Positions 38,671 to 48,500 of a stretch of 64,000 bases of DNA are shown here, piece by piece. The position numbers and the translations under genes were made by a program. The notes below the pieces were generated by a model, which worked only from the letters and a program-made list of their open reading frames with translations, ran no database searches and was not told the DNA's origin. The stretch is from Actinomyces sp. oral taxon 897 (lineage in GTDB: Bacteria > Actinomycetota > Actinomycetes > Actinomycetales > Actinomycetaceae): contig NZ_CP027236.1 in assembly GCF_002999235.1 (NCBI RefSeq), forward strand, positions 2,790,001 through 2,854,000, given 5' to 3'. Within the stretch, counting starts at the first letter, position 1, and every line of letters starts with the position of its first letter.

Positions 38671-38737
38671 TCCACGGGCCGGACGGCGTCGGTGGCCCCG
38701 CTGGCTCGGCCCCGGTGGCCTGCTGGCTCGGCCCCGG

Positions 38738-39178
38738 CTACGCCCCGGTGCGCGGGTGCGCGACGGCCTTACGCAGGGCCGACACGACAGGCAGGTCCGC
38801 CGGCAGCCAGGGGAGGGCCGCGACCTCCTCCAGGGGCACCCAGTCCAGGCTCTGGTGGGCGTCGCCCAGCACCGGGGCCAGGCCGTGGGCCACCTCGGCC
38901 AGCCACACCCGCATGCGGTAGCCGTGCATGGCGGGCCAGGTGGGGGAGCCGTCGGTGGGAGGCAGCTCGGGCCCGAGCCTGACCGGGACCCCGATCTCCT
39001 CGCGCAGCTCCCGCACCAGGGCCTCGTGCGGGGTCTCGCCGGCCTCGACCTTCCCTCCGGGGAACTCGTACTGCCCGGCGTGCTCGGCCGGGTAGGAGCG
39101 GGCGGCGCACAGCAGGGCGCCCGGGGCGGACAGGGAGTCGAGGACGGCGGCGGCCACGACCAGCCGGGAAGAGGTCAT
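38738..39178 (-). CDS. NUDIX hydrolase (MutT-like)
   Basis: 146 residues. The Nudix box GGKVEAGETPHEALVRELREEIGV matches G-x5-E-x7-REUxEExGU completely. The N-terminal LVVAAAVLD strand and QYEFPGGK are MutT-like, consistent with an 8-oxo-dGTP diphosphatase or CTP pyrophosphohydrolase that cleans the nucleotide pool. Leaderless start likely: TAGGGT 7 nt before ATG 39178. Confidence 0.9.
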   Translation of the reverse strand: MTSSRLVVAAAVLDSLSAPGALLCAARSYPAEHAGQYEFPGGKVEAGETPHEALVRELREEIGVPVRLGPELPPTDGSPTWPAMHGYRMRVWLAEVAHGLAPVLGDAHQSLDWVPLEEVAALPWLPADLPVVSALRKAVAHPRTGA

Positions 39179-39185
39179 GGAGCGG

Positions 39186-39191
39186 ACCCTA
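39186..39191 (-). promoter_or_regulatory. Leaderless -10 candidate of the NUDIX gene
   Basis: TAGGGT on the reverse strand, 7 nt before ATG 39178. Confidence 0.35.
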
Positions 39192-39373
39192 CCGTCCTGT
39201 CGCGTGCCACGACGGCGTAGGCGGGTGGGTCCAGGGGCTGTCGAGGCTCCCCTCTGAGCCCGGGGCGGGGTTCTGGTGACGTGGAGGAGGCGGCCTACCC
39301 GACGGCGATCCCATCTGAGCTAGGTGGGTCCAGGGTGTGAGGCAGGGGCCGGGAGGCGGGCCCGGCGGCCTCG

Positions 39374-39447
39374 TGGAGCGGGTGACGGGAATCGAACCCG
39401 CGCTGTCAGCTTGGGAAGCTGAAGTTCTACCATTGAACTACACCCGC
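39374..39447 (-). tRNA. tRNA-Gly (anticodon CCC)
   Basis: 74 nt including an encoded CCA. Acceptor GCGGGTG pairs with CACCCGC, followed by discriminator T and CCA. The D-arm has AGTTCAATGGTAGAAC, the anticodon stem is TCAGC/GCTGA with loop TTCCCAA, giving anticodon CCC, and the T-arm contains GGTTCGATTCC. All stems are perfect. Confidence 0.95.
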
Positions 39448-39867
39448 GAGCGCCTACCACGTAGGCCGTGGCCGGCGGCGCCAGATGAGCATAGCGCACC
39501 CTGGGCCCGGGTACGCAAGTCGCCTCGTGGCGGCGTGTGGTGGTACCGGTCATAGCTGACGTGGCGCGGGCGCCCGGTCCGGGCGGCAGCAGGCACCCGG
39601 TGTCCTCACGTGAGGGTCGTAGGCCCTTTTCACCCGTGTCAGTATGGTGATACTGGGCACAGGGGGCCCGGTGGCGCCCGGGGCCGCTGGGCGCGGTGCG
39701 CGGCGGGCGGGCCGCCTGCGCGGTGTGCGGGCGCCGGGTAGGCCCGGGCGCGCGCGCCGGCAGGGGCGTGCGGCACGCGCCCCCGGCGGGGCGACGTAGG
39801 ACGTCCTGCCCTGGCGCCGGGCCCGGCGCACGGCGTACCCGCCCCCGGTGGTGGCACAATTCGGGGC
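39448..39867. other. Intergenic region between tRNA-Gly and dcd
   Basis: About 420 nt, G/C-rich. An A/T-richer island near 39640-39655 (TATGGT and GATACT hexamers, on both strands promoter-like) is the only notable signal; it could serve either the tRNA or dcd. CACAAT lies 7 nt before the dcd GTG. Confidence 0.4.
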
Positions 39868-40692
39868 GTGCTGCTCTCCGACCGTGATATCCGTGCCGAG
39901 CTTGACGCCGGCCGGGTCGCCCTGGACCCGTATGACGCGCAGATGGTTCAGCCTGCCAGCATTGACGTGCGTCTGGACAGGTGGTTCCGCCTCTTTGACA
40001 ACCACCGCTACTCGGTGATCGACCCCTCCCAGGCCCAGGAGGACCTCACCCACCTGGTGGACGTGGGGCCGGACGAGGCGTTCGTCCTCCACCCGGGGGA
40101 GTTCGTCCTGGGGTCCACCTACGAGCGGGTCACCCTGCCTGACGACGTCGCCGCCCGGTTAGAGGGCAAGTCCTCCCTGGGCCGCCTGGGCCTGCTGACC
40201 CACACCACGGCGGGCTTTATCGACCCTGGCTTCACGGGGCACGTCACCCTGGAGCTGTCCAACACCGCCACTATGCCGATCCTGCTGTGGCCGGGTATGA
40301 AGGTGGGGCAGCTGTGCTTCTTCCGGCTCTCCTCCCCGGCACTGGCCCCCTACGGCCAGGGCGCCTCCGGCTCGCGCTACCAGGGGCAGCGCGGTCCCAC
40401 GGCGTCGCGCTCCTACCAGGGCTTCCACCGGATCCGGGTGCCTGAGGCCCTCGGCCCGGACGCTCCCGCGGTCCCTGGCGCCGCGCCCGGTCCGGCTGCC
40501 GCACCGGCCCCTGACGCCGGTCCCGACGCAGCGCCCGAGCCCAGCCCCTGCCCGGCTGCCGCACCCGCCCCTGGGCCCGAGGCCGCCCAGCCTCCCGGCC
40601 CCGGAGCTGTGCCCGGTTCCGGAGCCGCCGACGCCGCGCCCAGCCACACCGCTTGTCCCGCCCTGACGAAGACCGAGGAGGAACGCCCGTGA
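39868..40692 (+). CDS. dcd: dCTP deaminase (Dcd, probably dUMP-forming) with C-terminal extension
   Basis: 274 residues. Residues 1-190 are a normal Dcd: [28 protein letters not shown], the catalytic region [35 protein letters not shown], and the C-terminal TASRSYQGF lid. Actinobacterial Dcd is bifunctional, converting dCTP directly to dUMP. The last ~80 residues are an Ala/Pro/Gly-rich tail not part of the fold; known enzymes end near residue 190. The stop overlaps the GTG of the next gene. GTG start without a ribosome site, so possibly leaderless. Confidence 0.92.
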   Translation: MLLSDRDIRAELDAGRVALDPYDAQMVQPASIDVRLDRWFRLFDNHRYSVIDPSQAQEDLTHLVDVGPDEAFVLHPGEFVLGSTYERVTLPDDVAARLEGKSSLGRLGLLTHTTAGFIDPGFTGHVTLELSNTATMPILLWPGMKVGQLCFFRLSSPALAPYGQGASGSRYQGQRGPTASRSYQGFHRIRVPEALGPDAPAVPGAAPGPAAAPAPDAGPDAAPEPSPCPAAAPAPGPEAAQPPGPGAVPGSGAADAAPSHTACPALTKTEEERP

Positions 40693-41810
40693 ACGACCTT
40701 GCTATATCCCTTCCCACCGACACCACCACCTTCACGGCCTCCTCCATGCTGCCGGTGGGGCTCGTGGACGACCACCACCTCCTTGTCCTGGCCGACGACG
40801 TCAGCCCCGACGAGGTCGAGTCCCTGGCCGTCTCCCTGGACCCGCAGGCGGGGTGGGTCGGCGCCTCCCGCCTCCAGCTGACCCCCGGGGCCGAGCTCCA
40901 GGGCCCCTGGAGGCTGGACGTGCAGATACGCAGGCTCCTGCGCCTGCCTGAGTGGGTCAGCCAGGTCATGCTCCTGCACTGCCGTGCCCAGCGCTCGGGC
41001 CCCCTGCCCCCTGAGCTGACCGGGGTGGACCCGCTCTCGGACGCCTTCCCCCTGGGGCAGCCCGAGGGCCTGGAGCTGGTGGCCCTGACCCGCCTGCGTG
41101 CTATCGCCCGGCGTCTGGCCGGGGGGCTGCGCCTGGCCGCCCCGGGCCCGGACGGTGAGAACCACGCCACCCTGGTGGTCCCGGACCCGCAGTCCTCGGT
41201 GGATCTGACGGTCTACTCCCCGCTGTGGCTCGACCCCGACGGCGCCCAGGCGGTCCTGTCCGCCGTGGCCCCCTCGATCCGCGCGGTCATGGACGTGGTC
41301 CCCGTCGAGGGGCCCACGGGCCTGGCGACCCTGACCCCGGAGGCCCTGGAGCGGGTGGCGAGCACCCTGGGGGCGGACCGGCTCGACGACGCCTGGCGCA
41401 AGGCCCAGGACGCCCGGGCCGCCGCCGGGCGCGCCGAGATGGAGGCGCGTCGCTCCGGGCAGCCGCTGACCCAGGTCCTGGACGGCTACGCCCTGGCGAC
41501 GCCGGTGGAGGAGGGCCACGACGACTGGGGCTCGGTGGAGGTGCGTATCGGGGAGGCCCAGAGCCTGCCCCTGGCGGTGACCGGTGAGCCCTGGGCCCGT
41601 GGCGGCGTCGTGCAGTACTTCCTGCGGTGGCGGCCCCGGGACGCCTCGGAGGCCTACCGGCCCCCGTCCTCGCGCAGCCGGCGCCGGGAGCGGGCCCGGG
41701 CCCGGGACCTCATTGAGGAGCTCGTGGTGGCGATCCTGGGCGCCGTCAACGGGGTGGCGGCGGACGAGGACGGCTTTCTCGTGGATCTCGGCGTCGGACA
41801 GGCCTCTTAA
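40689..41810 (+). CDS. Conserved hypothetical protein coupled to dcd
   Basis: 373 residues from GTG 40689, overlapping the dcd stop (GTGA), with an AGGAGG ribosome site inside the dcd 3' end. No membrane segment or signal peptide. A mostly alpha/beta protein with [23 protein letters not shown] as a likely helix near residue 240 and a final basic helix [30 protein letters not shown] do not recognise a family. It may be nothing more than a housekeeping actinobacterial protein of unknown role. Confidence 0.65.
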   Translation: MNDLAISLPTDTTTFTASSMLPVGLVDDHHLLVLADDVSPDEVESLAVSLDPQAGWVGASRLQLTPGAELQGPWRLDVQIRRLLRLPEWVSQVMLLHCRAQRSGPLPPELTGVDPLSDAFPLGQPEGLELVALTRLRAIARRLAGGLRLAAPGPDGENHATLVVPDPQSSVDLTVYSPLWLDPDGAQAVLSAVAPSIRAVMDVVPVEGPTGLATLTPEALERVASTLGADRLDDAWRKAQDARAAAGRAEMEARRSGQPLTQVLDGYALATPVEEGHDDWGSVEVRIGEAQSLPLAVTGEPWARGGVVQYFLRWRPRDASEAYRPPSSRSRRRERARARDLIEELVVAILGAVNGVAADEDGFLVDLGVGQAS

Positions 41811-41942
41811 GCGATCCTGAGCGTTCGGCCTCGAAAAGATCAGAATCCTTCGATACACTGCCTCCTACCAGACCTTGCGCGGGTGAGGGGGCGACGTGGC
41901 TCCCTGCCCGCCGGTGCGTAATCACTGACGAATCGGAGCACC

Positions 41943-44900
41943 ATGAGACCCATCCCACGGGCCCTGACTGCCGTCGCCGGCCTGAGCCTCCTGGCGGGGG
42001 CCCTCGGCCCGGTGGCGGCGGCGGACCCCGCCCCACCGGACGCCCCCGTTACCCTGCCCGCCACCGTACCGAGCCTGACCAGCTGGGAGGCGGCGCCGGG
42101 CACCTGGTCCATGACCTCGGCCACGCGCGTCGTCGGCTCTGAGGACCTGGCCCGTACCCGGGACCTGCTGGCCAGCGAGCTGCGCGCCGTCACCGGCGAG
42201 GCCGTGCCCACCGCGCCCCAGGACCCCGACGCGGGCGACATCTCCCTGAGCCTGGACCCCGACCGCCTGGCCGAGCTCGGGGTCGAGGGCTACGAGCTGC
42301 GCGTGAGCGCCGACGGCATTGCCGTCACCGGGGCGGACGCGCGGGGCGTGTTCTACGGCACGCGCACGGTGGGGCAGATGCTCCGCCAGCAGCGGGTCCT
42401 GCCCGCGGGCAGCGCGGTGGACGTGCCCAGGTACGCCGAGCGCGGGGTCACCGCCTGCGCCTGCCAGATCAATATCCAGGGCGACTGGATCGACCGGCTC
42501 CTGACCGACATGGCCGACCTCAAGCTCAACCACCTCCTGCTGGAGATGAAGCTCAAGAGCGACAGGCACCCCGAGGCCAACACCTGGTCCTACTACACCC
42601 GTGCGGACGTCTCCCGCCTGGTGTCCCGGGCCAGGGACCTGGGGATCGACGTCATCCCCGAGATCAACTCCCCGGGGCACATGGGGATCTGGCTGGAGAA
42701 CCTCCCCGAGTACCAGCTCGTGGACCGCGACGGCAGGCGCCACCCCGAGATGCTGGACCTGTCCAACCCCCAGGCCGTCCAGTACTACCTGGACCTGGTG
42801 GACGAGTACGACGGGGTCTTCACCACCAGGTACTGGCACATGGGTGCCGACGAGTACATGATCGGCACCAGCCCGGCCGACTTCCCCGCCCTGGCCCGGT
42901 GGGCCGAGCAGACTTACGGGGCCGGGGCCACCGTCAACGACGCCTTTATCGCCTTCGTCAACCAGGTCAACGCCCACGTCAAGGCCAGGGGCAAGAGCCT
43001 GCGCATGTGGAACGACGGCGTCGTGCCCACCAACGTGGTCAGCCTGGACCGGGACATTACCGTGGAGTTCTGGTACGCCTCGGGGGTCAGGGCGGACGTC
43101 CTGGCCGGGCGGGGCTACCGCGTCATGAACGCCAGCGACGCCCTGTACTGGTCGCGCTCGGCCACGTTCTACAAGATGGACTCCGAGCGGCTGTGGAACA
43201 GCGACTGGGACGTCGGCAGGTTCCCCGGGGCGGGTATCGACCCCGGCAACCCCATGGTGACCGGGGCGAAGCTCTCCATCTGGCCCGACGACTCCGTCTA
43301 CCAGACGGAGAACGAGGTCGAGGAGGAGGTGTTCGACAGCCTGCGCTTCGTCTCCCAGATGACCTGGACCGCCTCCCACGGCGGCATGGACTGGGCGCAG
43401 TTCAAGGGCTCGGTCGACGCCGTCGGGCGCAACCCCCTGTGGGACAACGTGGCGCGCAGGCCGGTGGAGGCCGGTACCTACACCCTCACCGCCACCGGCT
43501 CCGACGCCGTCCTGGGGGCGGGCGCGGAGGGGGCGGGCGCGGATCCCGCGGGCTCCGACGCCTGGACGCTGACCCCCACCGCGGACCACTACTACCAGCT
43601 GCGCTCCCAGGCCACCGGCACCTGCCTGGCGGTCACCGAGGGCACCCGGCACCTGTCCGTGGTCACCCAGGTGGGGGCCTCCACCTCCATGGTCCCCTGC
43701 GCGGACGTGGGCGTCAGGTGGTCCGACCCCGGCAGCCGGGAGACCGCCCGCGAGCGCAACACCCAGAAGTGGCAGCTCCTGCCTGCCGGGGACGCCTACG
43801 TGCTGCGCAACGCCCTGACCAACCAGGACCTGGCCGTCGCCACCGGCTCCGAGCAGCACGTGGACCTGACCAGGCCCCTGGACCCCGGCGCCCTGGTCCA
43901 GCTCCCCGCCGACATGACCGCCACCACCTGGCGCCTGAGCGCGGGCGCCCTCACCCCGGGGACCACGGTGGACGTGGAGCCGGCGCCGGCCGCCCCCGGC
44001 CAGCCCTCCACGGTCAGCGTGACGGTGACCAACCACACCGCGAACGCGGTCAGCGCCCTGAGCGTGTCCGCCGGGTCGCTGCCGGGCTGGAGCGTGGGGC
44101 AGGCCGGTGGCGGCAGGAGCGAGCTGGCGGTCGGGGAGAGCACCACCTTCACCCTGACCGCTGAGCCGACCACCGCCGCGGGTCCCGCCACGCTGCCGCT
44201 CACCGTGAGGTGGGACGGCGGCGAGCGCGTCCTCCAGGCGTCCCTGGTCGCCACCTGCGGCACCCTGGTCACGCCCACCCCGGTGGCCACCAGCTCGCAG
44301 GAGACCAGCGGCGAGGGCCCGGTCAACGGGCACCTGGAGGCCGCCTTCGACGGTGACCCCGGCACGTTCTGGCACACCCGCTGGTCGGGTGCCCAGGACG
44401 CCTACCCGCACTGGGTGACCATGCGCCTGCCTGAGCGCCAGCGTGTCTGCGGCCTGGTCTACACCCCGCGCACCGGGTCGAGCTCAGGGGTGCGCAACGG
44501 GTGGATGGCCGGGTACGAGATCTACGTCTCTGACGACGGCGAGAACTGGGGCTCCCCGGTGGCCACCGGCACCCTGGGGGCCAGGGCCGAGCCGCAGACC
44601 ATCGCCTTTGACGCCACCGGGCAGTACGTCAGGCTCGTGGGTACCAGCCAGGTCGAGGGCATGCCCTTTATGAGCGCCGCCGAGATCGGGCTGCGGGCCT
44701 CCGCGCTCCCGCCCGCTCCCGGCCCCGACCCGAGCCCCGCTCCCGATCCGAGCCCCGGGCCTGACCCGAGTCCCGGCCCTGAGCCCACGCCCCATCCGAC
44801 GCCGAGTCCTGGGCCTGACCCGAGTCCTGGGCCCGCGCCGTCCCCCGCCCCCACCGCGGGGCCCACGCCCGGCTCCGAGCCCGCCTTCGTCACCGCCGCC

Positions 44901-45206
44901 CGGGCCAACGCGCAGGCCACCATCCTGCGCGGAGACTGGGACGGCGACGGGGTGGTCACCTACGGCGTGCGGGTGGGGACCCGCGTGATCCTGTACAACG
45001 AGAACACGGTGCTGGCCTCGGCGGCGGTCGTCCTGTCCCTGGGGCGCAAGGGCGACCAGGTCCACGTCGGCGACTGGGACGGCGACGGGCGCGACACCCT
45101 GGCCCTGGTGCGCGGCTCCACGGTCCTCCTCCAGGTCAGTCCCACCTCCTCGGAGACGGTGGCCGGTACGCGGGCCGACCTGGACCGGGCCCGTCCTCAG
45201 GGCTGA
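41943..45206 (+). CDS. Secreted GH20 beta-N-acetylhexosaminidase with F5/8C and GDWDGDG modules
   Basis: 1087 residues. Signal peptide to about residue 30 (cut after VAAADP-like Ala run). A GH20b-type domain (~35-165) precedes the catalytic barrel, which carries HMGADEYM near residue 299 with the Asp-Glu catalytic pair of GH20. A CBM-like region, an NEW3-like domain (STVSVTVTNHTANAVSALSVSAGSLPGW) and an F5/8-type C (discoidin) domain (~775-920, with DPGTFWHTRWSG) follow. A Pro/Ser linker leads to a final ~100-residue module with two GDWDGDG motifs shared with the next three secreted enzymes. No LPXTG signal. Cleaves terminal beta-GlcNAc/GalNAc from host glycans. A 15-bp hairpin terminator follows. 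Confidence 0.9.
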   Translation: MRPIPRALTAVAGLSLLAGALGPVAAADPAPPDAPVTLPATVPSLTSWEAAPGTWSMTSATRVVGSEDLARTRDLLASELRAVTGEAVPTAPQDPDAGDISLSLDPDRLAELGVEGYELRVSADGIAVTGADARGVFYGTRTVGQMLRQQRVLPAGSAVDVPRYAERGVTACACQINIQGDWIDRLLTDMADLKLNHLLLEMKLKSDRHPEANTWSYYTRADVSRLVSRARDLGIDVIPEINSPGHMGIWLENLPEYQLVDRDGRRHPEMLDLSNPQAVQYYLDLVDEYDGVFTTRYWHMGADEYMIGTSPADFPALARWAEQTYGAGATVNDAFIAFVNQVNAHVKARGKSLRMWNDGVVPTNVVSLDRDITVEFWYASGVRADVLAGRGYRVMNASDALYWSRSATFYKMDSERLWNSDWDVGRFPGAGIDPGNPMVTGAKLSIWPDDSVYQTENEVEEEVFDSLRFVSQMTWTASHGGMDWAQFKGSVDAVGRNPLWDNVARRPVEAGTYTLTATGSDAVLGAGAEGAGADPAGSDAWTLTPTADHYYQLRSQATGTCLAVTEGTRHLSVVTQVGASTSMVPCADVGVRWSDPGSRETARERNTQKWQLLPAGDAYVLRNALTNQDLAVATGSEQHVDLTRPLDPGALVQLPADMTATTWRLSAGALTPGTTVDVEPAPAAPGQPSTVSVTVTNHTANAVSALSVSAGSLPGWSVGQAGGGRSELAVGESTTFTLTAEPTTAAGPATLPLTVRWDGGERVLQASLVATCGTLVTPTPVATSSQETSGEGPVNGHLEAAFDGDPGTFWHTRWSGAQDAYPHWVTMRLPERQRVCGLVYTPRTGSSSGVRNGWMAGYEIYVSDDGENWGSPVATGTLGARAEPQTIAFDATGQYVRLVGTSQVEGMPFMSAAEIGLRASALPPAPGPDPSPAPDPSPGPDPSPGPEPTPHPTPSPGPDPSPGPAPSPAPTAGPTPGSEPAFVTAARANAQATILRGDWDGDGVVTYGVRVGTRVILYNENTVLASAAVVLSLGRKGDQVHVGDWDGDGRDTLALVRGSTVLLQVSPTSSETVAGTRADLDRARPQG

Positions 45207-45220
45207 GGCCCGGCCCCCGC

Positions 45221-45256
45221 CGGGTGGGTGCCCGGCAGCCCCCGGGCACCCACCCG
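45221..45256 (+). terminator. Strong hairpin after the GH20 gene
   Basis: 15-bp perfect stem: CGGGTGGGTGCCCGG (45221-45235) with its complement at 45242-45256, 6-nt loop, 14 nt after the stop. No T run, as usual in such G+C-rich genomes. Confidence 0.7.
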
Positions 45257-45409
45257 CCACCACCTGTAATCTGTAATATACTCAAGACGCAACTAAAGTA
45301 GAACGCCGTATGTGAGCACGTGTAAGGCGTGGTAGCTTGCTGCCCCCTGTCGTCCGCCACACCCCTCCCCGGGACCCTGGGCCCACGGCCCGTGAGACCT
45401 GGCACATGA

Positions 45410-45433
45410 GGGGGGTGGGGGGGGGAGGGAGGG
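45410..45433 (+). other. G-quadruplex motif with a G9 tract upstream of nanH
   Basis: G6-T-G9-A-G3-A-G3 on the coding strand: four G runs with single-base loops, a near-ideal G-quadruplex motif. The G9 run (45417-45425) is long enough to slip in replication. It lies about 35 bp upstream of the operator. Confidence 0.75.
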
Positions 45434-45466
45434 CCCGATAAGGGGCCCGTGCCTCGGCTATCCTGG

Positions 45467-45487
45467 CCTGGTTGTCAGACAACCAGG
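45467..45487. promoter_or_regulatory. GntR/FadR-type operator upstream of nanH
   Basis: Perfect 21-bp palindrome: arms CCTGGTTGTC and GACAACCAGG around one A. The core TTGTCAGACAA fits the FadR-subfamily consensus T-N-G-T-N3-A-C-N-A. It overlaps the expected transcription start downstream of TATCCT, so binding would repress. A GntR regulator of sialic acid genes is the natural candidate; none is encoded in this window. Confidence 0.7.
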
Positions 45488-45540
45488 ATCTGACTGCTGC
45501 TCGGGGCGGCGCCGCCTTACCGCAGAAGAACGGAGCATCC

Positions 45541-48500
45541 ATGACAACGATGACGTCCACCCGGTTCAGCAGACTCAGGAGACTACCCGCCCTCCTGGGC
45601 GCGGCCGCCCTCGTGACGACCGGGCTCGCTGCCGCGCCGCTGGCGCAGGCGACCCCCACCCCTGACGGCCGTATGGACATTACGATCACCCAGTCCGGTG
45701 CCCCCCAGGACGGCATCTACGCGGTCGGTGACGTCATGACCTTCGACATCTCCGTGACCAGCAACCTGTCCGACGCCGCCGCCTTCCGCGTCAGGAGCAC
45801 CAACCTGGGCGGCGGCGTCTCGGCGTGCCGGTGGACCAACTTCCCCGCTGGCCAGACCCGGGAGTGCAACGGCCAGGCCACCCACGTGGTGACCCAGGAG
45901 GACCTCGCCTCCGGCGGCTTCACGCCGTCGGTGGCCTACGAGACCCTGGACGTGGGCTACAACGGCACCGCCACCACCTCCGAGGCCGTCAGCGGGCCGG
46001 CCGTGCCCGTCACCGGTCCCATGCTCGACGTCGTGTCCTTCACCAACCAGACCCCCCAGGACACCTACGCCGTCGGGGACCAGGTCACCTACCAGATCCG
46101 GGTCAAGGGCCTGGCCAGCACGGTCATCACGGTCGAGGCCACCGGCTCCTCCTTCGACGACCTGGCCGACCAGTGCACCTGGAGGAACCTGCCCACGGGG
46201 GCCGCGGGCGTCTACAACTGCAAGGACCTCAGCCACGTCATGACCGACGAGGACGGTCGCAACGGCGCCTGGACGCCGTCGATCACCCTCCAGGCCAAGG
46301 ACCCCGCCACCGGCGCCGTCCTGCAGACCCGGACCCTGAGCGGCACCGCCCTGCCGGTGGCCTTCACGCCCCCGCCGGCCCAGCCCGCCACCGAGCCGGG
46401 CGTGGATCCCTCCCTGCCGTCGGAGTTCACCAGCTCCACGGTCCTGGCCGCCAACACCAGCGCCAACAACTACCGTATCCCGGCCATTACCTCCGCCCCC
46501 AACGGCGACCTGCTGGTCTCCTACGACGAGCGCCCCCGCACCGGCTGGGACGTCAGCGGCGGTGACGCCCCCAACCCCAACTCCATCGTGCAGCGCCGTT
46601 CCACGGACAACGGCGTGACCTGGGGCGAGCCCACCTACGTCCACCAGGGATCCAAGGACTCCCGGGACACCCGCGTGGGCTTCTCCGACCCCTCCTACGT
46701 GGTGGACTGGCAGACCGGCGCTATCTTCAACTTCCACGTCAAGTCCTACAACACCGGTTTCTTCGGCTCCCAGGCCGGTTCCGACGTCAATGACCGCAAT
46801 GTCCTCCAGGCGGAGGTCTCGGTCTCCCGGGACAACGGCTACACCTGGGAGCACCAGGTCATCACCCCCCAGGTCACCCCGGACGCCTCCTGGATCTCCC
46901 GGTTCGCGGCCTCCGGCCAGGGCATCCAGCTCAAGTACGGCGCCTACGCCGGGCGGCTGGTCCAGCAGTTCACGATCAAGAAGGACGACGGCTCCATCCA
47001 GGCCGTCTCGGTCTACTCCGACGACCACGGCGCCACCTGGCAGGCCGGTGAGGCCTTCGGGACGCGCATGGACGAGAACAAGGTCGTGGAGCTCTCCGAC
47101 GGCACCCTGCTGCTGAACTCCCGTGACAACGCCGGCGGCGGGTACCGCAAGATCGCCCGCTCCTCCGACGGCGGCCGCACCTGGGGCGAGGTCACCCCGG
47201 ACTACCAGCTCAAGGACCCCACCAACAACGGCCAGGTCATCCGCGCCTACCCCTCGGCGCCGGCTGGCAGCCCCCAGTCCAAGGTGCTCCTGTTCACCAA
47301 CTCCGCCACCTGGAGCGGGCGCACCTACGGGACCATTAAGATGTCCTGCGACGACGGGGCCACCTGGGCCTCGGCCAAGACCTACAACACCGGCCACGTG
47401 GGGTACACCACGATCGCGGTGCAGTCCGACGGGCACATTGGCCTGGCCACCGAGGAGGGTGGCAACACCATCTCCTACAACCGCCTCTCCATGTCCTGGC
47501 TCGGCGGGGTCTGCGCCCCCCTGTCCGCCAACGAGGTGAGCCTGAGCACGAAGGGCACCCACGCGACCGTCTCCGTGTGGGTGACCAACCAGAGCGCCGA
47601 CACCCTCTCCGGGGTGGTGAGCCTGGACCTGCCTACCGGGGTCACCGCCGAGGGCGCCACGGTCAGCGACCTCGCCCCCGGGGCCTACACCAAGGTGGAC
47701 ATCCCGCTGACCATTGCCGCCGGGGCCCTGAGCCAGGGCTACGTGGAGGTGACGGCCACCTTCACCACCTCCACGGGCGCCGCCTCCACGGGAACGGTCT
47801 GGCTGAAGGTGGACGATCCCGACCACGTGGACCGCAGCCACCTGTCCATCGGGGGCTTCTCCAGCCAGAACCTGGGAGGCGGGGAGTACTCCCCGGCCAC
47901 CAACGTGATCGACGGCGACACCAGCACCTTCTGGCACTCCCAGTGGTCCGGGGCGGTGGCGCAGCCCCCGCACTACGTGACCCTCAAGATCGACGCCCTC
48001 TACGACGTCACCCGCCTGGGCTACGTGCCGCGCACGGACAACCTCAACGGGGTCGCCGAGCAGTACGTCGTCAATGTGGCCCGCTCCACGGACGGTACTT
48101 GCCCCGCGGAGGACTCCGCGTGGCGTCAGGCGGCCTCCGGCACCCTGACCAAGCCCGTCCAGACCACTATCGACCTCCAGGGCGCCACCGGTGTGGACTG
48201 CGTGCAGTTCGTCATTAGGACCGACCAGGCCAAGGGATCGGTGGAGTACGGGTCGGCGGCCGAGATCAACCTCTTTGGAACGCCGTCTTCTTCTCCGTCG
48301 CCTTCTCCTTCTTCTTCTCCGTCTGTGTCTTCTTCTCCTTCGCCGTCTGCGTCTGGGTCTTCGTCGTCTGGTGGTGGGGGTGTGGTTCCTGGGGTGATGC
48401 CTGTGTTTGTGGCTCGGGTTGCTGCTGATGGGACGGGGAGTGTTCTGGTGGGTGATTGGGATGGTGATGGTGTTCGGTCTTATGGTGTGCGTGTGGGTAG

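Larger units (their letters stand above)
45262..45540 (+). promoter_or_regulatory. Regulatory region of the sialidase gene
   Basis: An A/T-rich island near 45265-45310 with the direct repeat CTGTAAT-CTGTAAT and TATACT is followed by a G-rich tract (45410-45433), TATCCT at 45459-45464 as a candidate -10, and a palindromic operator at 45467-45487. The coding start is 45541 with a GGAG ribosome site. Confidence 0.5.

Noticed and set aside
41860..41942. DasR-type operator upstream of the first GH20 gene
   Set aside because: Only a partial CCAGACC half-site is present without the matching half, so it is too weak to call.
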